A DNA stretch of 64,000 nucleotides from Mucilaginibacter sp. (GCA_030445275.1 JAUCSE010000047.1:29639-93638), one strand, 5' to 3'. Shown: positions 54,868-63,834, counted from the first letter of the stretch. Numbers and translations: made by a program. The notes: generated by a model from the letters alone, not told the origin.

Positions 54868-55643
54868 TTATTTATGGAATGAGCAAAGTCGCCAGTTCGG
54901 GCAAACTCATAACCTTTTGATTGTGCCCATTCAATAAAGTTCCTTATTCTGCTTACAAAGGCAGTTCCGGAATTTTTGGACACATACGCAGGGAAGCCAA
55001 ATTTTTCCTTGTTGTGCAAATCGGTAAATTCCCAGGGATGAAAATAAAGGTTCAGATAACCATCTTTGCGATAGGTGGCCGAGCTTATCCATTTTAACAT
55101 GGATAAAGGTAAATTATGAAAGCTTAGCCAGAAAAGCGGAAAACGGACCAATGGCGATACCGATGCGGGGATCTGCAGAACATTTTGATCATGAAACCAG
55201 GTGCGTGGCTTATCAAAATTATTATAACGCCCCGGTAACCAGGTTGGGTTTATGGATGAATTATAGGTATACCCAGCTTTTTTTATTTCGTGTTCATCAA
55301 CTGGCATCATTCGGGCCATACGAAAACCACTTACTGCAGTACCTGATATTTCTTCGAGTACAAGTCGTGATTGTTTTAAATGCTCTGGTTTAAAATCGGA
55401 ATGATAATAACCATGTGATGCTATTTCATGCCCTTCTTCCACAATTTTTCTGATGATTTCAGGTTTGTGAAAGGCATAGTGAGCCGTACAAAAAAAAGTA
55501 GCTTTTACGTTTGTCGATCTTAATATTGCTAAAATCGTATTTGTTCCATTGGTTGAAATGGATAATTGCTCATCAAAGGGTAATGATCTGCCATACTCAA
55601 ATGGCATATCAAACTCCTCCACATCAAACCCTAATAAGATCAT
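54840..55643 (-). CDS. polysaccharide deacetylase family protein (NodB fold)
   Basis: 267 residues. NodB motif 1 is GFDVEEFD (base Asp pair), followed by ATFFCTAHYA, and motif 2 is HEIASHGYYHSD with two metal His. Late, FHPWEFTD gives a His near the usual motif-5 place. This matches the DUF3473/PEP-CTERM-like polysaccharide deacetylases, which remove acetyl groups from an extracellular polymer or a lipid-linked sugar. It has no signal peptide, so it is probably cytosolic and acts on a lipid-linked or membrane substrate. It overlaps the GT2 gene by 20 bp, showing translational coupling. The two form one operon. Confidence 0.88.
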   Translation of the reverse strand: MILLGFDVEEFDMPFEYGRSLPFDEQLSISTNGTNTILAILRSTNVKATFFCTAHYAFHKPEIIRKIVEEGHEIASHGYYHSDFKPEHLKQSRLVLEEISGTAVSGFRMARMMPVDEHEIKKAGYTYNSSINPTWLPGRYNNFDKPRTWFHDQNVLQIPASVSPLVRFPLFWLSFHNLPLSMLKWISSATYRKDGYLNLYFHPWEFTDLHNKEKFGFPAYVSKNSGTAFVSRIRNFIEWAQSKGYEFARTGDFAHSINKCKIVSISS

Positions 55644-56592
55644 TATTTACACTAATAAGGTTTGTTGAACGGATAATATAATTAGGACGGTGTTTTGATT
55701 GCATAAATATTTTACCCACGTAAACACCTATTATACCCAGTACCAATAATTGTAAGCCGCCAAAAAATGCAATGGTTGCTATCATGCTGGCCCATCCCGA
55801 AACTGTATAACCCTCAAAATAGCTAACCAATACATACGGAATGTACAGAATAGCCATCATTGAAAAAACCAAACCAATCCCGGTAACAATGTAAAGGGGG
55901 CGGGCGCTAAAGGCCATAATGCTGCCTACAGCAAGTTTAACCAGTTTAAAAAAGGAATAACTGGCCTCGCCGGTATGTCTTTTCGATGGTATATAAGGGA
56001 TACCCATCTGTTTGTAACCGGCCCACTTAACTATGCCCCTGAAAAAAATCTCGTACTCATCAATAAGTTTTAATTGCTTCACTACCTTTTCGTCCATTAA
56101 CCTAAAGTCGGCAGTTCCGTCTTCCAGCTTAATATCCGAAAGCATATTGATCCCCTTATAAAAAAGCTTGGATGTGGCTTTCTGGTAGCTTTTAGCGTGA
56201 GGGTTTGCATTTTGCCTGTACGTGTAAATGATATCATAACCATTTTCCCAAAACTTTAACATTTTTAATATTAATTGAGGGGGATGCTGCATATCAGCAT
56301 CCATGGTTATTACCGCATCGCCTTTTGCCATGCCAATACCGGCTTTAAGTGCGTGATCTTTACCAAAGTTTTTTGAAAGCTCTATATAAAAAACATTGCT
56401 ATATAATTCCGCGTTAAATTTTATTTCATTAAGCGTATTATCCTTACTCCCATCATCAACAAAAATCAGTTCATAATCGTAACCCGTAGGGTTTAACGTT
56501 TTACTGATTTGTTCAATCAGAAAAGCTATATTTTTCTCTTCATTATAAGAAGGTATTATGATAGATATCTTCTTTTTTATATCGTATGTCAT
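55624..56592 (-). CDS. GT2 polyisoprenyl-phosphate glycosyltransferase (GtrB/ArnC/DPM-like)
   Basis: 322 residues. The GT-A domain has IIIPSYNEEKNIAFLIEQI, FVDDGSKDNTLNEI, and the DxD-type motif VITMDADMQHPPQLI. DGTADFRLMDEKVV follows the pattern of bactoprenol glucosyltransferases. Two C-terminal transmembrane helices (about 232-255 and 268-292) anchor it. It makes polyprenyl-phosphate sugar for later periplasmic transfer. The coupled deacetylase suggests that the sugar or lipid-linked product is deacetylated, as in aminosugar (ArnC/ArnD-type) modification. Which sugar is unknown. Confidence 0.9.
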   Translation of the reverse strand: MTYDIKKKISIIIPSYNEEKNIAFLIEQISKTLNPTGYDYELIFVDDGSKDNTLNEIKFNAELYSNVFYIELSKNFGKDHALKAGIGMAKGDAVITMDADMQHPPQLILKMLKFWENGYDIIYTYRQNANPHAKSYQKATSKLFYKGINMLSDIKLEDGTADFRLMDEKVVKQLKLIDEYEIFFRGIVKWAGYKQMGIPYIPSKRHTGEASYSFFKLVKLAVGSIMAFSARPLYIVTGIGLVFSMMAILYIPYVLVSYFEGYTVSGWASMIATIAFFGGLQLLVLGIIGVYVGKIFMQSKHRPNYIIRSTNLISVNNDLIRV

Positions 56593-56922
56593 GTAACTAA
56601 TAGGGGCTTTAATTGTGATAAGAAACTAAATATTATTTCATTTGGTCAGGTTATTTTTTACAGGATACTCTTCATTTACCAACGTAACAAACATGATACG
56701 AAACATTAAACAACAACGCTACAAGCAGGCCGTAATAAAAATCGTTCATGGTTTATAAAGCAATCAATAAGCTCAATAATGTAACTTTGGTGTTACAAAC
56801 ATAATTAATAAATGAGCATTAGAGTATAATTTTTGCTACAATTAGTAATAAAATTGTAAAATATTGGGGTATAAACCGCGGCTGTAACCAGTGGTAAAAA
56901 ATGTTAACCAAATGGCAAATAA
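56593..56922. other. intergenic region between GT2 and GT87-like genes
   Basis: 330 bp, AT-rich. On the minus strand, 56796-56803 reads TATGTTTG, an exact TAnnTTTG box about 200 bp before the GT2 gene, a possible distal promoter. No ORF looks real, and I see no terminator with a T run. Confidence 0.35.
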
Positions 56923-58092
56923 TTACACCGTAAGAGCCTCTTTTTCAGCAAACTTTCTGGCCAGGGTTTCGTAAATTATCCTAAGCCAGATCAAAAAGCA
57001 TGGCAATGATTTTAGCTTATAGGCTTGAATATATTCCCGGTTGATGGTTCTGGGGAAAAGATCAGATGGAGAAAAGCTGGTTATGATGATGGCGAAAACC
57101 AACAAAAATATTTCAAAGCCGGTAACCGGGCGGTTTAAATTCATAAACCAGATGGCAACACCTGCAAATGCAATGATATAAGTAGGCGACTCGGCCGAAC
57201 TGCTAAAAATTACTGTAAAGATCAAAACAGAAGCCAGAATCAGCAATTGATATTGGGTTGACTTGAAATGTTTTATTCTTAAATAAGAAAGACCAAAAAG
57301 CACCAACGCGGGGGCTATTACATATATGTTTTTAAAACCAGGAAAATGGAAAACCCTACGAATTATACCCATAACACAAATATCCTGCATTCCTGAGTTT
57401 TCATTGCTTGAGTTTTTGGCTATAAGATCATAATACCAGTCGTGATAGGTTTGTACAATAAATGCCGGCGATGAAATAAGCATTGGCAATACAAATAATA
57501 CGGCCGACCAAAAGACAAAACTGGCTACAAACTTCAATTTATTGTCAGAGAAGAAGAAGAAGGCCAGGCCCACTATGCCATAAAGTTTGGTAAATGTACC
57601 CAGGGCTATCATCAGCGCGGCCCAAAAATCCTGCTTTTTCTTAATAAAGTTAAAACTTAAAATTATAAATGCAGTAACCATTGGGTTAAACTGTGTGTAA
57701 AGGGATGCCCCCATCAGTTCATGCGCGCATATCAATAAAATGATCACATATTGATTTTGTTTGATGGGCAATAACTGTATAGCCTTAAACAACATGAACG
57801 CATTAAACATAACCCAAAGCACCACGCCAATACTATCAGGCATCAAAGCAAACGGAGCAATTATTAAGGAAAATACTGGCCCGTAATGATTAAGATCAAA
57901 ATAATATTCGGGCTGTGGGCCATACAGACTATGCAGGTGAATGGTATTTAAAAAGTTGTGTTTAAATACCAGATAGTTGTTAAATGTTTGGTGCGTTAAA
58001 AGCCCTTTGAGTACCATAAAAAGGCTTAAACCAAACCATAAAGAATATACAAAAGGTTTATTATAAATAAGTTTGGTTAGGTTTTGCTTCAT
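56923..58092 (-). CDS. GT87/DUF2029-like integral membrane glycosyltransferase
   Basis: A 389-residue polytopic protein with about nine to ten hydrophobic helices. Early, the loop with LYGPQPEYYFDLNHYGPVFSLIIAPFALMPDSIGVVLW carries the conserved charged residues of the polyprenol-sugar dependent GT-C fold (GT87, mannosyltransferase-like), and later there is ALGTFTKLYGIVGLAFF. It likely takes a sugar from a polyprenyl-phosphate donor, such as that made by the neighbouring GT2, and adds it outside the membrane. It lies 330 bp upstream of the GT2 gene on the same strand. Its acceptor is unknown. Confidence 0.75.
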   Translation of the reverse strand: MKQNLTKLIYNKPFVYSLWFGLSLFMVLKGLLTHQTFNNYLVFKHNFLNTIHLHSLYGPQPEYYFDLNHYGPVFSLIIAPFALMPDSIGVVLWVMFNAFMLFKAIQLLPIKQNQYVIILLICAHELMGASLYTQFNPMVTAFIILSFNFIKKKQDFWAALMIALGTFTKLYGIVGLAFFFFSDNKLKFVASFVFWSAVLFVLPMLISSPAFIVQTYHDWYYDLIAKNSSNENSGMQDICVMGIIRRVFHFPGFKNIYVIAPALVLFGLSYLRIKHFKSTQYQLLILASVLIFTVIFSSSAESPTYIIAFAGVAIWFMNLNRPVTGFEIFLLVFAIIITSFSPSDLFPRTINREYIQAYKLKSLPCFLIWLRIIYETLARKFAEKEALTV

Positions 58093-58186
58093 CGGGGGTA
58101 TATAATTCGATTACGAATATACAAAACCAACCCATACTTAAGCCGATGATAATTAACTCATTTTACTACTTCAATATTTCAAGAAA

Positions 58187-58834
58187 CTAATTGCTATTGC
58201 CACCAGTCATCATCTCTTTAAAAATCTCGTCAAAGGTCTTGTTCTTTTGTTTTTGAAACAGGCCAACAAACCTATCACCAATAGGATTTAGCAGCTGCAG
58301 GCATAGTTGCTTGTCTTCGTCTGTTAAAACATTGGCCATCAATTTTGCAACCTGCAATACCCGCACTTTTGCCCTCCCAAGGGTTTCTTCTCCTTTCGAT
58401 GTTAGCTTAAGCCTTTTAACCCTTTTGTCTTCCTGGTCGGCATATTCGTTAATCAAGCCTCTCTTTTTAAGCCGGTTCAGCATATTGGTACCGCTCGATA
58501 GCTCCATTACATTATTATAGATAGCCTCAGACTTGATGGGGTTTACCTGGTTAAAAATGGTAACCAGTATGCCAAACTCTTCTATCTGATCCAAACCTGT
58601 ACCTTCTAAAGCCTTGTTCGAATATACCATATGATATTTCCCTATCCTCCTGATCGAGATCATTAACCGGCCATTGATGTCGGGATGTAGCTGCCAGTCA
58701 GGAACGGCTCCCTGTTTTTTTTCTTTTACCGCTAATGATGCCTGGTGCCGAAAAAAGTCGTCAATAGTACAATCGGGGTTTTGTGCTTCATAATCACCCC
58801 ATAATTTAACCAACTCAACTGTTTTATTTAACAT
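58187..58834 (-). CDS. MarR family transcriptional regulator
   Basis: 215 residues, longer than the usual 140-160 because of an N-terminal extension of about 55 residues before the winged helix. EEFGILVTIFNQVNPIKSEAIYNNVMELSSGTNMLNRLKKRGLINEYADQEDKRVKRLKLTSKG, from about residue 86, is the MarR wing region; the D-Q-E-D-K-R wing and S-S/G recognition helix are clear. It is a dimeric repressor and often senses phenolic ligands or oxidants. It is divergent from the membrane protein and reductase pair, which is probably its target. The -7 box TAAGTTTG lies 18 bp before its start. Confidence 0.9.
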   Translation of the reverse strand: MLNKTVELVKLWGDYEAQNPDCTIDDFFRHQASLAVKEKKQGAVPDWQLHPDINGRLMISIRRIGKYHMVYSNKALEGTGLDQIEEFGILVTIFNQVNPIKSEAIYNNVMELSSGTNMLNRLKKRGLINEYADQEDKRVKRLKLTSKGEETLGRAKVRVLQVAKLMANVLTDEDKQLCLQLLNPIGDRFVGLFQKQKNKTFDEIFKEMMTGGNSN

Positions 58835-58851
58835 TTACTTCCTTTTGGAAG

Positions 58852-58859
58852 CAAACTTA
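58852..58859 (-). promoter_or_regulatory. -7 box of the marR-like gene
   Basis: It reads TAAGTTTG on the minus strand, an exact TAnnTTTG match 18 bp before the start codon. Confidence 0.5.
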
Positions 58860-58889
58860 AAAAAAGCAGGGAAATAATTTGCATATAAC

Positions 58890-58901
58890 TACCAAATGGT
58901 A
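58890..58901. promoter_or_regulatory. candidate MarR operator (TACCA-AA-TGGTA)
   Basis: A small dyad TACCA-AA-TGGTA in the 158-bp divergent intergenic region between marR and the operon at 58993. It is shorter than many MarR sites, with partial flanking symmetry (ATA..TAT). Confidence 0.35.
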
Positions 58902-58992
58902 TATCATTGTATAGAATTAATACCTTATGGTTGTAAATAAATGATTATATAGCTAATCGTTTAATAAAATAAAACTATTTATTCCTGTAAAT

Positions 58993-59469
58993 ATGAATAT
59001 GCAAACTCTTCTTCAAACACTTATAGTACTGCATCTTACCGGATTGGTCATGATGGCAGGCACCACCTTTGTGGATTATACTACATTTAAAACCTTTTGG
59101 AAGCAATTTGATCAGGATAAAGGGCGATCAATAGCTTTACTGCAGGCAACCTCCAATTTTTCAAGACTGATCGGGATCGGTGCGGCCCTACTGATACTTA
59201 CCGGCATAGGCATGATGGCCATAACGCACGGCGCTTTTGGCGAACAAATATGGTTCAGGATAAAATTTGGACTGGTGATCATTCTAATTCTCAATGGTCT
59301 GCTCGTGGGCAGGCGGCAGGGCCTAAAACTCAGAAAGGTTATTGTGGAGAATGTTAATGTTATACCACTCCAAATTAAGGGCATAAAAACCAACCTGAAT
59401 ATATTTCACCTCGTACAGCTGTGCATTTTTTTAATGATTGTTTTTTTAAGCGTATTCAAATTCAGTTAA
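58993..59469 (+). CDS. four-helix membrane protein (DUF2269/CopD-like)
   Basis: A 158-residue protein with four hydrophobic segments: TLIVLHLTGLVMMAGTTFV, LIGIGAALLILTGIGMMAI, IKFGLVIILILNGLLVG and FHLVQLCIFLMIVFLSVF. The GRxQG..LR loop and His in helix 1 resemble small haem-free membrane proteins of the DUF2269/CopD type. It is the first gene of a tight pair: its stop is followed directly by the ATG of the next gene. Control by the divergent MarR protein is likely. The role is unknown. Confidence 0.78.
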   Translation: MNMQTLLQTLIVLHLTGLVMMAGTTFVDYTTFKTFWKQFDQDKGRSIALLQATSNFSRLIGIGAALLILTGIGMMAITHGAFGEQIWFRIKFGLVIILILNGLLVGRRQGLKLRKVIVENVNVIPLQIKGIKTNLNIFHLVQLCIFLMIVFLSVFKFS

Positions 59470-60132
59470 ATGAAAACTCAAACAACATATAAACTATTGA
59501 TCATTGGTGCCAACGGTGGTATAGGTCGCCAATGTATTGAATTGGCCCTGCAGGCCGGCCATCATGTTACGGCCCTACTTCGTGATCCTGCTAAACTCGA
59601 TATCGGCCATCCCAATCTGGAAATTATAAAAGGTGATATTATGCGGCCCGAAACATTTGAAAATTACCTGGAAAATAAAGACGCCATAATATCTGCCATA
59701 GGCGTATCCGGAGGATTTGGCACTGATAAGCCTACCACATTATATTCCCACGGTAATGAAACCCTTTTACAGGCTATGGATAAAAAAGGTGTAAAACGTG
59801 CTTTTTTTATTTCTGCATCGGCCATTGAAATAAGTCCGGTGTTGCCTTTTTATGTGAGATGGGCCGAAAAATATATTGTTCAAAAGTTATTAAAGCATAT
59901 GTATGCCGACCTGACCATGATGGAAAAACTAATAAAAGAAAGTAATGCCGACTGGACCATCATTCGACCACCGCAGCTTTCGGATAAGCCTGTAACCGGT
60001 AATTATCGTATAGCCATAAACACTTTTCTGAAAAACTGCCTGAAGATTTCGCGGGCAGATGTAGCCCATTTTATTATTAACAATATAGATAACACGTCAA
60101 CTTATAAAGCGGTTATTGAAATTGGCTATTAA
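59470..60132 (+). CDS. NAD(P)-binding atypical SDR (NmrA-like reductase)
   Basis: 220 residues. The Rossmann motif at the start is IIGANGGIGRQCIELAL, followed by VTALLRDPAKLD, the basic residue after strand 2 favouring NADP, and later SAIGVSG. The C-terminal part contains DWTIIRPPQLSDKPVTG, typical of NmrA/YhfK-type 'NAD(P)H-binding' proteins, which lack the YxxxK active site and may act as redox sensors or reductases. It starts on the base after the preceding stop codon, so it is translationally coupled to the membrane protein. It ends 22 bp before the convergent DoxX-like gene. Confidence 0.88.
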   Translation: MKTQTTYKLLIIGANGGIGRQCIELALQAGHHVTALLRDPAKLDIGHPNLEIIKGDIMRPETFENYLENKDAIISAIGVSGGFGTDKPTTLYSHGNETLLQAMDKKGVKRAFFISASAIEISPVLPFYVRWAEKYIVQKLLKHMYADLTMMEKLIKESNADWTIIRPPQLSDKPVTGNYRIAINTFLKNCLKISRADVAHFIINNIDNTSTYKAVIEIGY

Positions 60133-60154
60133 ATGTTAAACCTTTAAAAACGAT

Positions 60155-60715
60155 TTACGGTATAACAACCGGCATTATTTGCTCATTCGCAGCCTTTATC
60201 ATTTGTTTGTTTTGGCTAATATCGGGTATCCCATCTGCATGTGCCATTAGTTTTCCTCCTTTGATAGTTGCGCCGATCACAACTCCAGCAGAGAGTAAAA
60301 CAATATTTTTAACAATATACTGCCCCAGCAAGGTTGGTATAAAAATGGATGTGGTGAAGGTTTCATGCGGAAAAAAGACCAGAGGTAAAAAAGTGCCTGC
60401 CATTTGGAAATAAAGGAGCAGTAAAGTCAAATTCATCCACCGTTTGGTTATTAAACCTAACCCAACTGTGCATTCCCATAAAGCCAGAAATGGTAACGAA
60501 ACAGGAGGCTTAACTATTCCAAAAGTTAGTTTATAGATAGTTTTGCCGGCAATTACTTCAGCGGCGCTAATACCGGGGAAAAACTTAAGTATGCCAAACC
60601 AGATAAAAACCAAACCTAAAGAAACCCGGAGTATGTTTAAACCATTTCTGGCTTTCCACTCTATCGAACTCATTTCTAAATTAACCATAAACTGGTAAAT
60701 CTGGTTTGTTTTCAT
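60155..60715 (-). CDS. DoxX-like/YkgB membrane protein
   Basis: 186 residues. Four predicted helices: ILRVSLGLVFIWFGILKFF (with the DoxX FxxxGxxKF-type pattern), LPFLALWECTVGLGLITK, LTLLLLYFQMAGTFLPLVFF and KNIVLLSAGVVIGATIKGG. The family includes redox-associated small membrane proteins such as DoxX and YkgB. It is convergent with the reductase pair, 22 bp away, and may take part in the same oxidative or chemical-stress response. Its exact role is unknown. Confidence 0.82.
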   Translation of the reverse strand: MKTNQIYQFMVNLEMSSIEWKARNGLNILRVSLGLVFIWFGILKFFPGISAAEVIAGKTIYKLTFGIVKPPVSLPFLALWECTVGLGLITKRWMNLTLLLLYFQMAGTFLPLVFFPHETFTTSIFIPTLLGQYIVKNIVLLSAGVVIGATIKGGKLMAHADGIPDISQNKQMIKAANEQIMPVVIP

Positions 60716-60844
60716 ATCGGTAGGTTAAGCGTTTAGTAGCATATACGCAGTGCTATTACCTAAAGATTTATTATTTAACTATTTATTAAAACCCTGAAGC
60801 TATAATTTTCAACAAATAATATTAAAATTCTCATTACTATAAGT

Positions 60845-61768
60845 TTACGCTTCAAAATCAGTCAGGTCACATTCCAGAGCTTTCCTGTCCCAATTGCCCG
60901 TGTTTGCCGCGGCTGCATAGGTTGATTGTAAAAACTCCAAAAGAAAATTTTCAGGATCTGCAGCGTTCCTGACATCCTTATAACGGAGTATAAATTCGCC
61001 CAACTCCGTACTATAGGATGCTTGTTCGGGTTTAATTTTCTGATCTTTAAAAGTTTCAGGCGTTGGATAACAATAGGCATAAAAAACAGGATGAGGGAAA
61101 CTATCAGCTCCTGCCCAAAAGCCACAGCTGCTTACTTCGTGCGAATAAGCTTCCTGCATCACATCCAACGGCATATTTGGAGCGCCGCCAGGATGCTTTG
61201 GCGCTTCCCTGCCCGAAAACCGGGTAACGGCCAGGTCAAACGCACCCCAGAATAAATGGACAGGGCTGCATTTTCCATTAAACTTTGCCCTGAACCGGGT
61301 AAAAACAGCTTCAATTTTAACCAGCGCCTGCCAATACAAATTAATCTGTGCTGCATCATACTGAAAGTGGACCTCATCTTTTTCAAACGGAATAGCCTCT
61401 TCCAGTTCATTAGGTTTGGCATATATCTCTGCATCGATATCTAGAAGGGCCAGTTTTTCAAAAAGTTCTTTATAAAAACTGGCAACCGTACGCGGAGCAA
61501 GTTTCATTTGTTGCTGCTTGTCTGTACTTGTTACAATGATGAGCCGGTGCGAAATAAAGTCGAAATCAATTTGAAACAGGCCCTCCTCATAGGGTATGCT
61601 TCCGGTTGTTAATCCTCTTGGCGATACATATAGGGTAACATGCCAGGAATGGTTTAGCCAGGGCATTTTTACCAGCCTGATCTTTCCAACTATTTGCGTC
61701 CATAATTGAACGGTGGTAAGCGTATCCTTTAAATTCTGAAATTTTAATTCGGGCCAGGTATTGCTCAT
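60845..61768 (-). CDS. DUF5996 family protein
   Basis: A 307-residue soluble protein whose opening WPELKFQNLKDTLTTVQLWTQIVGKIRL and the string PWLNHSWHVTLYVSPRGLTTGSIPY match the DUF5996 pattern. Later, LFWGAFDLAVTRFSGREAP and GFWAGADSFPHPVFYAYCYPTPE are conserved in the family. Full length by comparison with my memory of the family (about 300). No reaction is known. There is no signal peptide. It lies alone, with a dispersed repeat and a long promoter region upstream. Confidence 0.88.
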   Translation of the reverse strand: MSNTWPELKFQNLKDTLTTVQLWTQIVGKIRLVKMPWLNHSWHVTLYVSPRGLTTGSIPYEEGLFQIDFDFISHRLIIVTSTDKQQQMKLAPRTVASFYKELFEKLALLDIDAEIYAKPNELEEAIPFEKDEVHFQYDAAQINLYWQALVKIEAVFTRFRAKFNGKCSPVHLFWGAFDLAVTRFSGREAPKHPGGAPNMPLDVMQEAYSHEVSSCGFWAGADSFPHPVFYAYCYPTPETFKDQKIKPEQASYSTELGEFILRYKDVRNAADPENFLLEFLQSTYAAAANTGNWDRKALECDLTDFEA

Positions 61769-61808
61769 AAGGTTTCCAATCTATGAAAATTATAAATCCA
61801 AATATTAG

Positions 61809-61872
61809 CAGGAGATGCAATTATGCGTCTCTACGTTTCATTTTTTGTAGAGACGCATAATTACATCTCCTG
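61809..61872. repeat. dispersed 'gtagagacgcataatt' inverted repeat
   Basis: The arms 61809-61834 and 61847-61872 match at 25 of 26 positions as reverse complements, around a 12-nt T-rich loop (right arm GTAGAGACGCATAATTAC...). It is one of the common intergenic palindromic elements of this group. Confidence 0.8.
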
Positions 61873-62002
61873 TACGATAAAAAATATTCTTCTAAGCACT
61901 TTTGATATTTATATTAACAACAACGCAATATTCTAATAGTTTGTGATCCTTCATTTATTAGATAGTGTTCACGAAATATAAATTTTCGGCTATAAATATT
62001 AC

Positions 62003-62018
62003 ACGAAAACGTTTTCGT
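62003..62018. promoter_or_regulatory. perfect LacI-family-type operator palindrome
   Basis: ACGAAAACGTTTTCGT is a perfect 16-bp palindrome with the central CG of LacI-family operators (NNAANCGNTTNN type), 260 bp before the alginate-lyase-like gene. It suggests control by a sugar-responsive regulator encoded elsewhere. Confidence 0.6.
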
Positions 62019-62277
62019 AAATAATATATGATTATATAACTCTAATAAATAAATTTGAGTTAACCTAATTAACCTATACTTACTAAGCCAATCATATCAT
62101 TCACAGCTACAGATTGTTAGCTGATATTTTCTATACTCGTTACAAACCAATTTTTAAACATAACCTAAGCTTAAACCATGAAAAAAGACAGTTTATCTAC
62201 CCCTTGTTTACCTAAACTGTCCCCGATTTAGAAATTAACCAAAAACCAATAATCAACTAACCTAAACTTCTAAAATT

Positions 62278-63834
62278 ATGAGAAAGAAAACCACCTGTTG
62301 GCTGGCCATTGCCTGCCTGTTTACGCTGTGCCTTTTTTTGTGTCAGTGTAAAAAATCGGCCCTGCCTGAAAAAACAAACGAAACCTCATCACAAAACACC
62401 CAATCACGAGCCGTAACCACTTTTGTACATCCGGGCGTATTAAATACGCAAGCTAACCTTGACCTGATCGCATCGCAGGTAAGCGGCGGCGATGCCACCC
62501 GTACTGCCGCCTACCAAAAAGTGTTGGATTTTATCAGCAGTCACGCTTTACCAACTCAGTTCTATTCTACCGTCTATGTAGGCTCAAACGGGCATACAAG
62601 TCCATCAAAAAGTCAGATCAGGAAAGATGCTGAATTGGCTTATGCGCTGGCCCTCCGCTTTGCAAAAAGCGCAGATATCACTTATGCCAATCAATGTATA
62701 GCCATATTAAACGGCTGGTCATATACCTTCCAAAATTACGCGCCGATCGATGCTTCTGATAACCCTAACCAGCCTGCACTAGAGGCATCATGGACCACAC
62801 CCAGCTTTGTTGCAGCAGCCGAAATTATCAGGTATTATAAACCCAATGGCGTATCGGCCAACTGGTCAACCACCGATATCAACAAGTTTAATGACTACCT
62901 GAACAACGTAAAAAATAACTATATCAATAAAGTACCGGCCTATAATAACAACTGGAATGTATCTGCCGGTTATGCTAAAATGGCCATAGGTGTTTTCCTG
63001 AACAGCGCCAGCGTATTTCAGGCTGGCGAGGATGCCATCAACGCGGTATTGCCACAGGTAGTACAAAGCAATGGCACCATGCCCGAGCTTTGCGACCGCC
63101 AGGATTGCGTGCACTATCAATACTCTTTAACCGGCTTAACTTACGCCGCCGAAATTGCCAATATGCAGGGCGATGGCTCGCTGTATACCGCCCTTTCAAG
63201 CCGTATAAGCACCGCGTATGACTTTATGCGCAGCGCCTACAATCAAAGTACCGGCTGTAACTATTGCTCCACATCAAGTCCTATATTTCCGGGTGTTGAG
63301 GTGGCTTACCGCCATTACGGAACCGCCAATATGCTGTCATTAAGAAATCAGCAGGATCCACTGGGCGTACCTAATGATAACACCTTTTTAGGTTTTACCA
63401 GCTATACCCACTTTAACCTTGGCGGCGGCACCACTCCGCCAACCGGCTCTAATCCACCTATTGGTACGGTAATATCGCTCCAGGGTTTTAACAATGCCTA
63501 TGTAAGCGGTGAGAACGGTACCCAAGCCATGACCTGTACCCGTACCACAGCCGGCGACACCGAACATTTTACTGTAATTGATGCCGGCGGCGGTAAAATA
63601 TCATTGCGCAGCAAGGCCAAATTTGTTTCGTCTGAAAATGGAACCATGGCCATTACCTGCAACCGCACTACCGCAGGCGACTGGGAAAAATTTGACTGGA
63701 TAACAACCGCGGATGGCAAAGTAACCCTGCGCGGCAATAACGGAATGTTTATCAGCAGCGAGAACGGCACACAAGCCATGACCTGTACCCGTGCCACAGC
63801 ATCGGGCTGGGAATCTTTTACTGTTGGCCAATAG
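62278..63834 (+). CDS. alginate-lyase-family lipoprotein with fascin-like C-terminal trefoil
   Basis: A 518-residue lipoprotein. The signal peptide ends [10 protein letters not shown], with Cys23 or Cys25 as the modified residue. Residues about 50-365 form an alpha/alpha alginate-lyase-family domain: [20 protein letters not shown] and [33 protein letters not shown], then [24 protein letters not shown], where acid-base Tyr/His residues are expected. After a [13 protein letters not shown] linker come three repeats of the [26 protein letters not shown] type (about 395-518), as in a fascin-like beta-trefoil. It probably binds and cleaves an acidic glycan at the cell surface. Paralogous to the N-terminal domain of the giant protein. 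Polysaccharide specificity is unknown. Confidence 0.85.
   Translation: MRKKTTCWLAIACLFTLCLFLCQCKKSALPEKTNETSSQNTQSRAVTTFVHPGVLNTQANLDLIASQVSGGDATRTAAYQKVLDFISSHALPTQFYSTVYVGSNGHTSPSKSQIRKDAELAYALALRFAKSADITYANQCIAILNGWSYTFQNYAPIDASDNPNQPALEASWTTPSFVAAAEIIRYYKPNGVSANWSTTDINKFNDYLNNVKNNYINKVPAYNNNWNVSAGYAKMAIGVFLNSASVFQAGEDAINAVLPQVVQSNGTMPELCDRQDCVHYQYSLTGLTYAAEIANMQGDGSLYTALSSRISTAYDFMRSAYNQSTGCNYCSTSSPIFPGVEVAYRHYGTANMLSLRNQQDPLGVPNDNTFLGFTSYTHFNLGGGTTPPTGSNPPIGTVISLQGFNNAYVSGENGTQAMTCTRTTAGDTEHFTVIDAGGGKISLRSKAKFVSSENGTMAITCNRTTAGDWEKFDWITTADGKVTLRGNNGMFISSENGTQAMTCTRATASGWESFTVGQ

Larger units (their letters stand above)
61769..62277. other. divergent intergenic region with repeat and LacI-type operator
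   Basis: 509 bp between the DUF5996 and alginate-lyase-like genes. It holds the 61809-61872 inverted repeat and the palindrome at 62003-62018, both listed separately, and otherwise AT-rich DNA. I see no additional gene. Confidence 0.45.

Noticed and set aside
56782..56789. TAACTTTG on the plus strand as a promoter
   Set aside because: It matches TAnnTTTG but no plus-strand gene follows. The nearest genes are on the minus strand.
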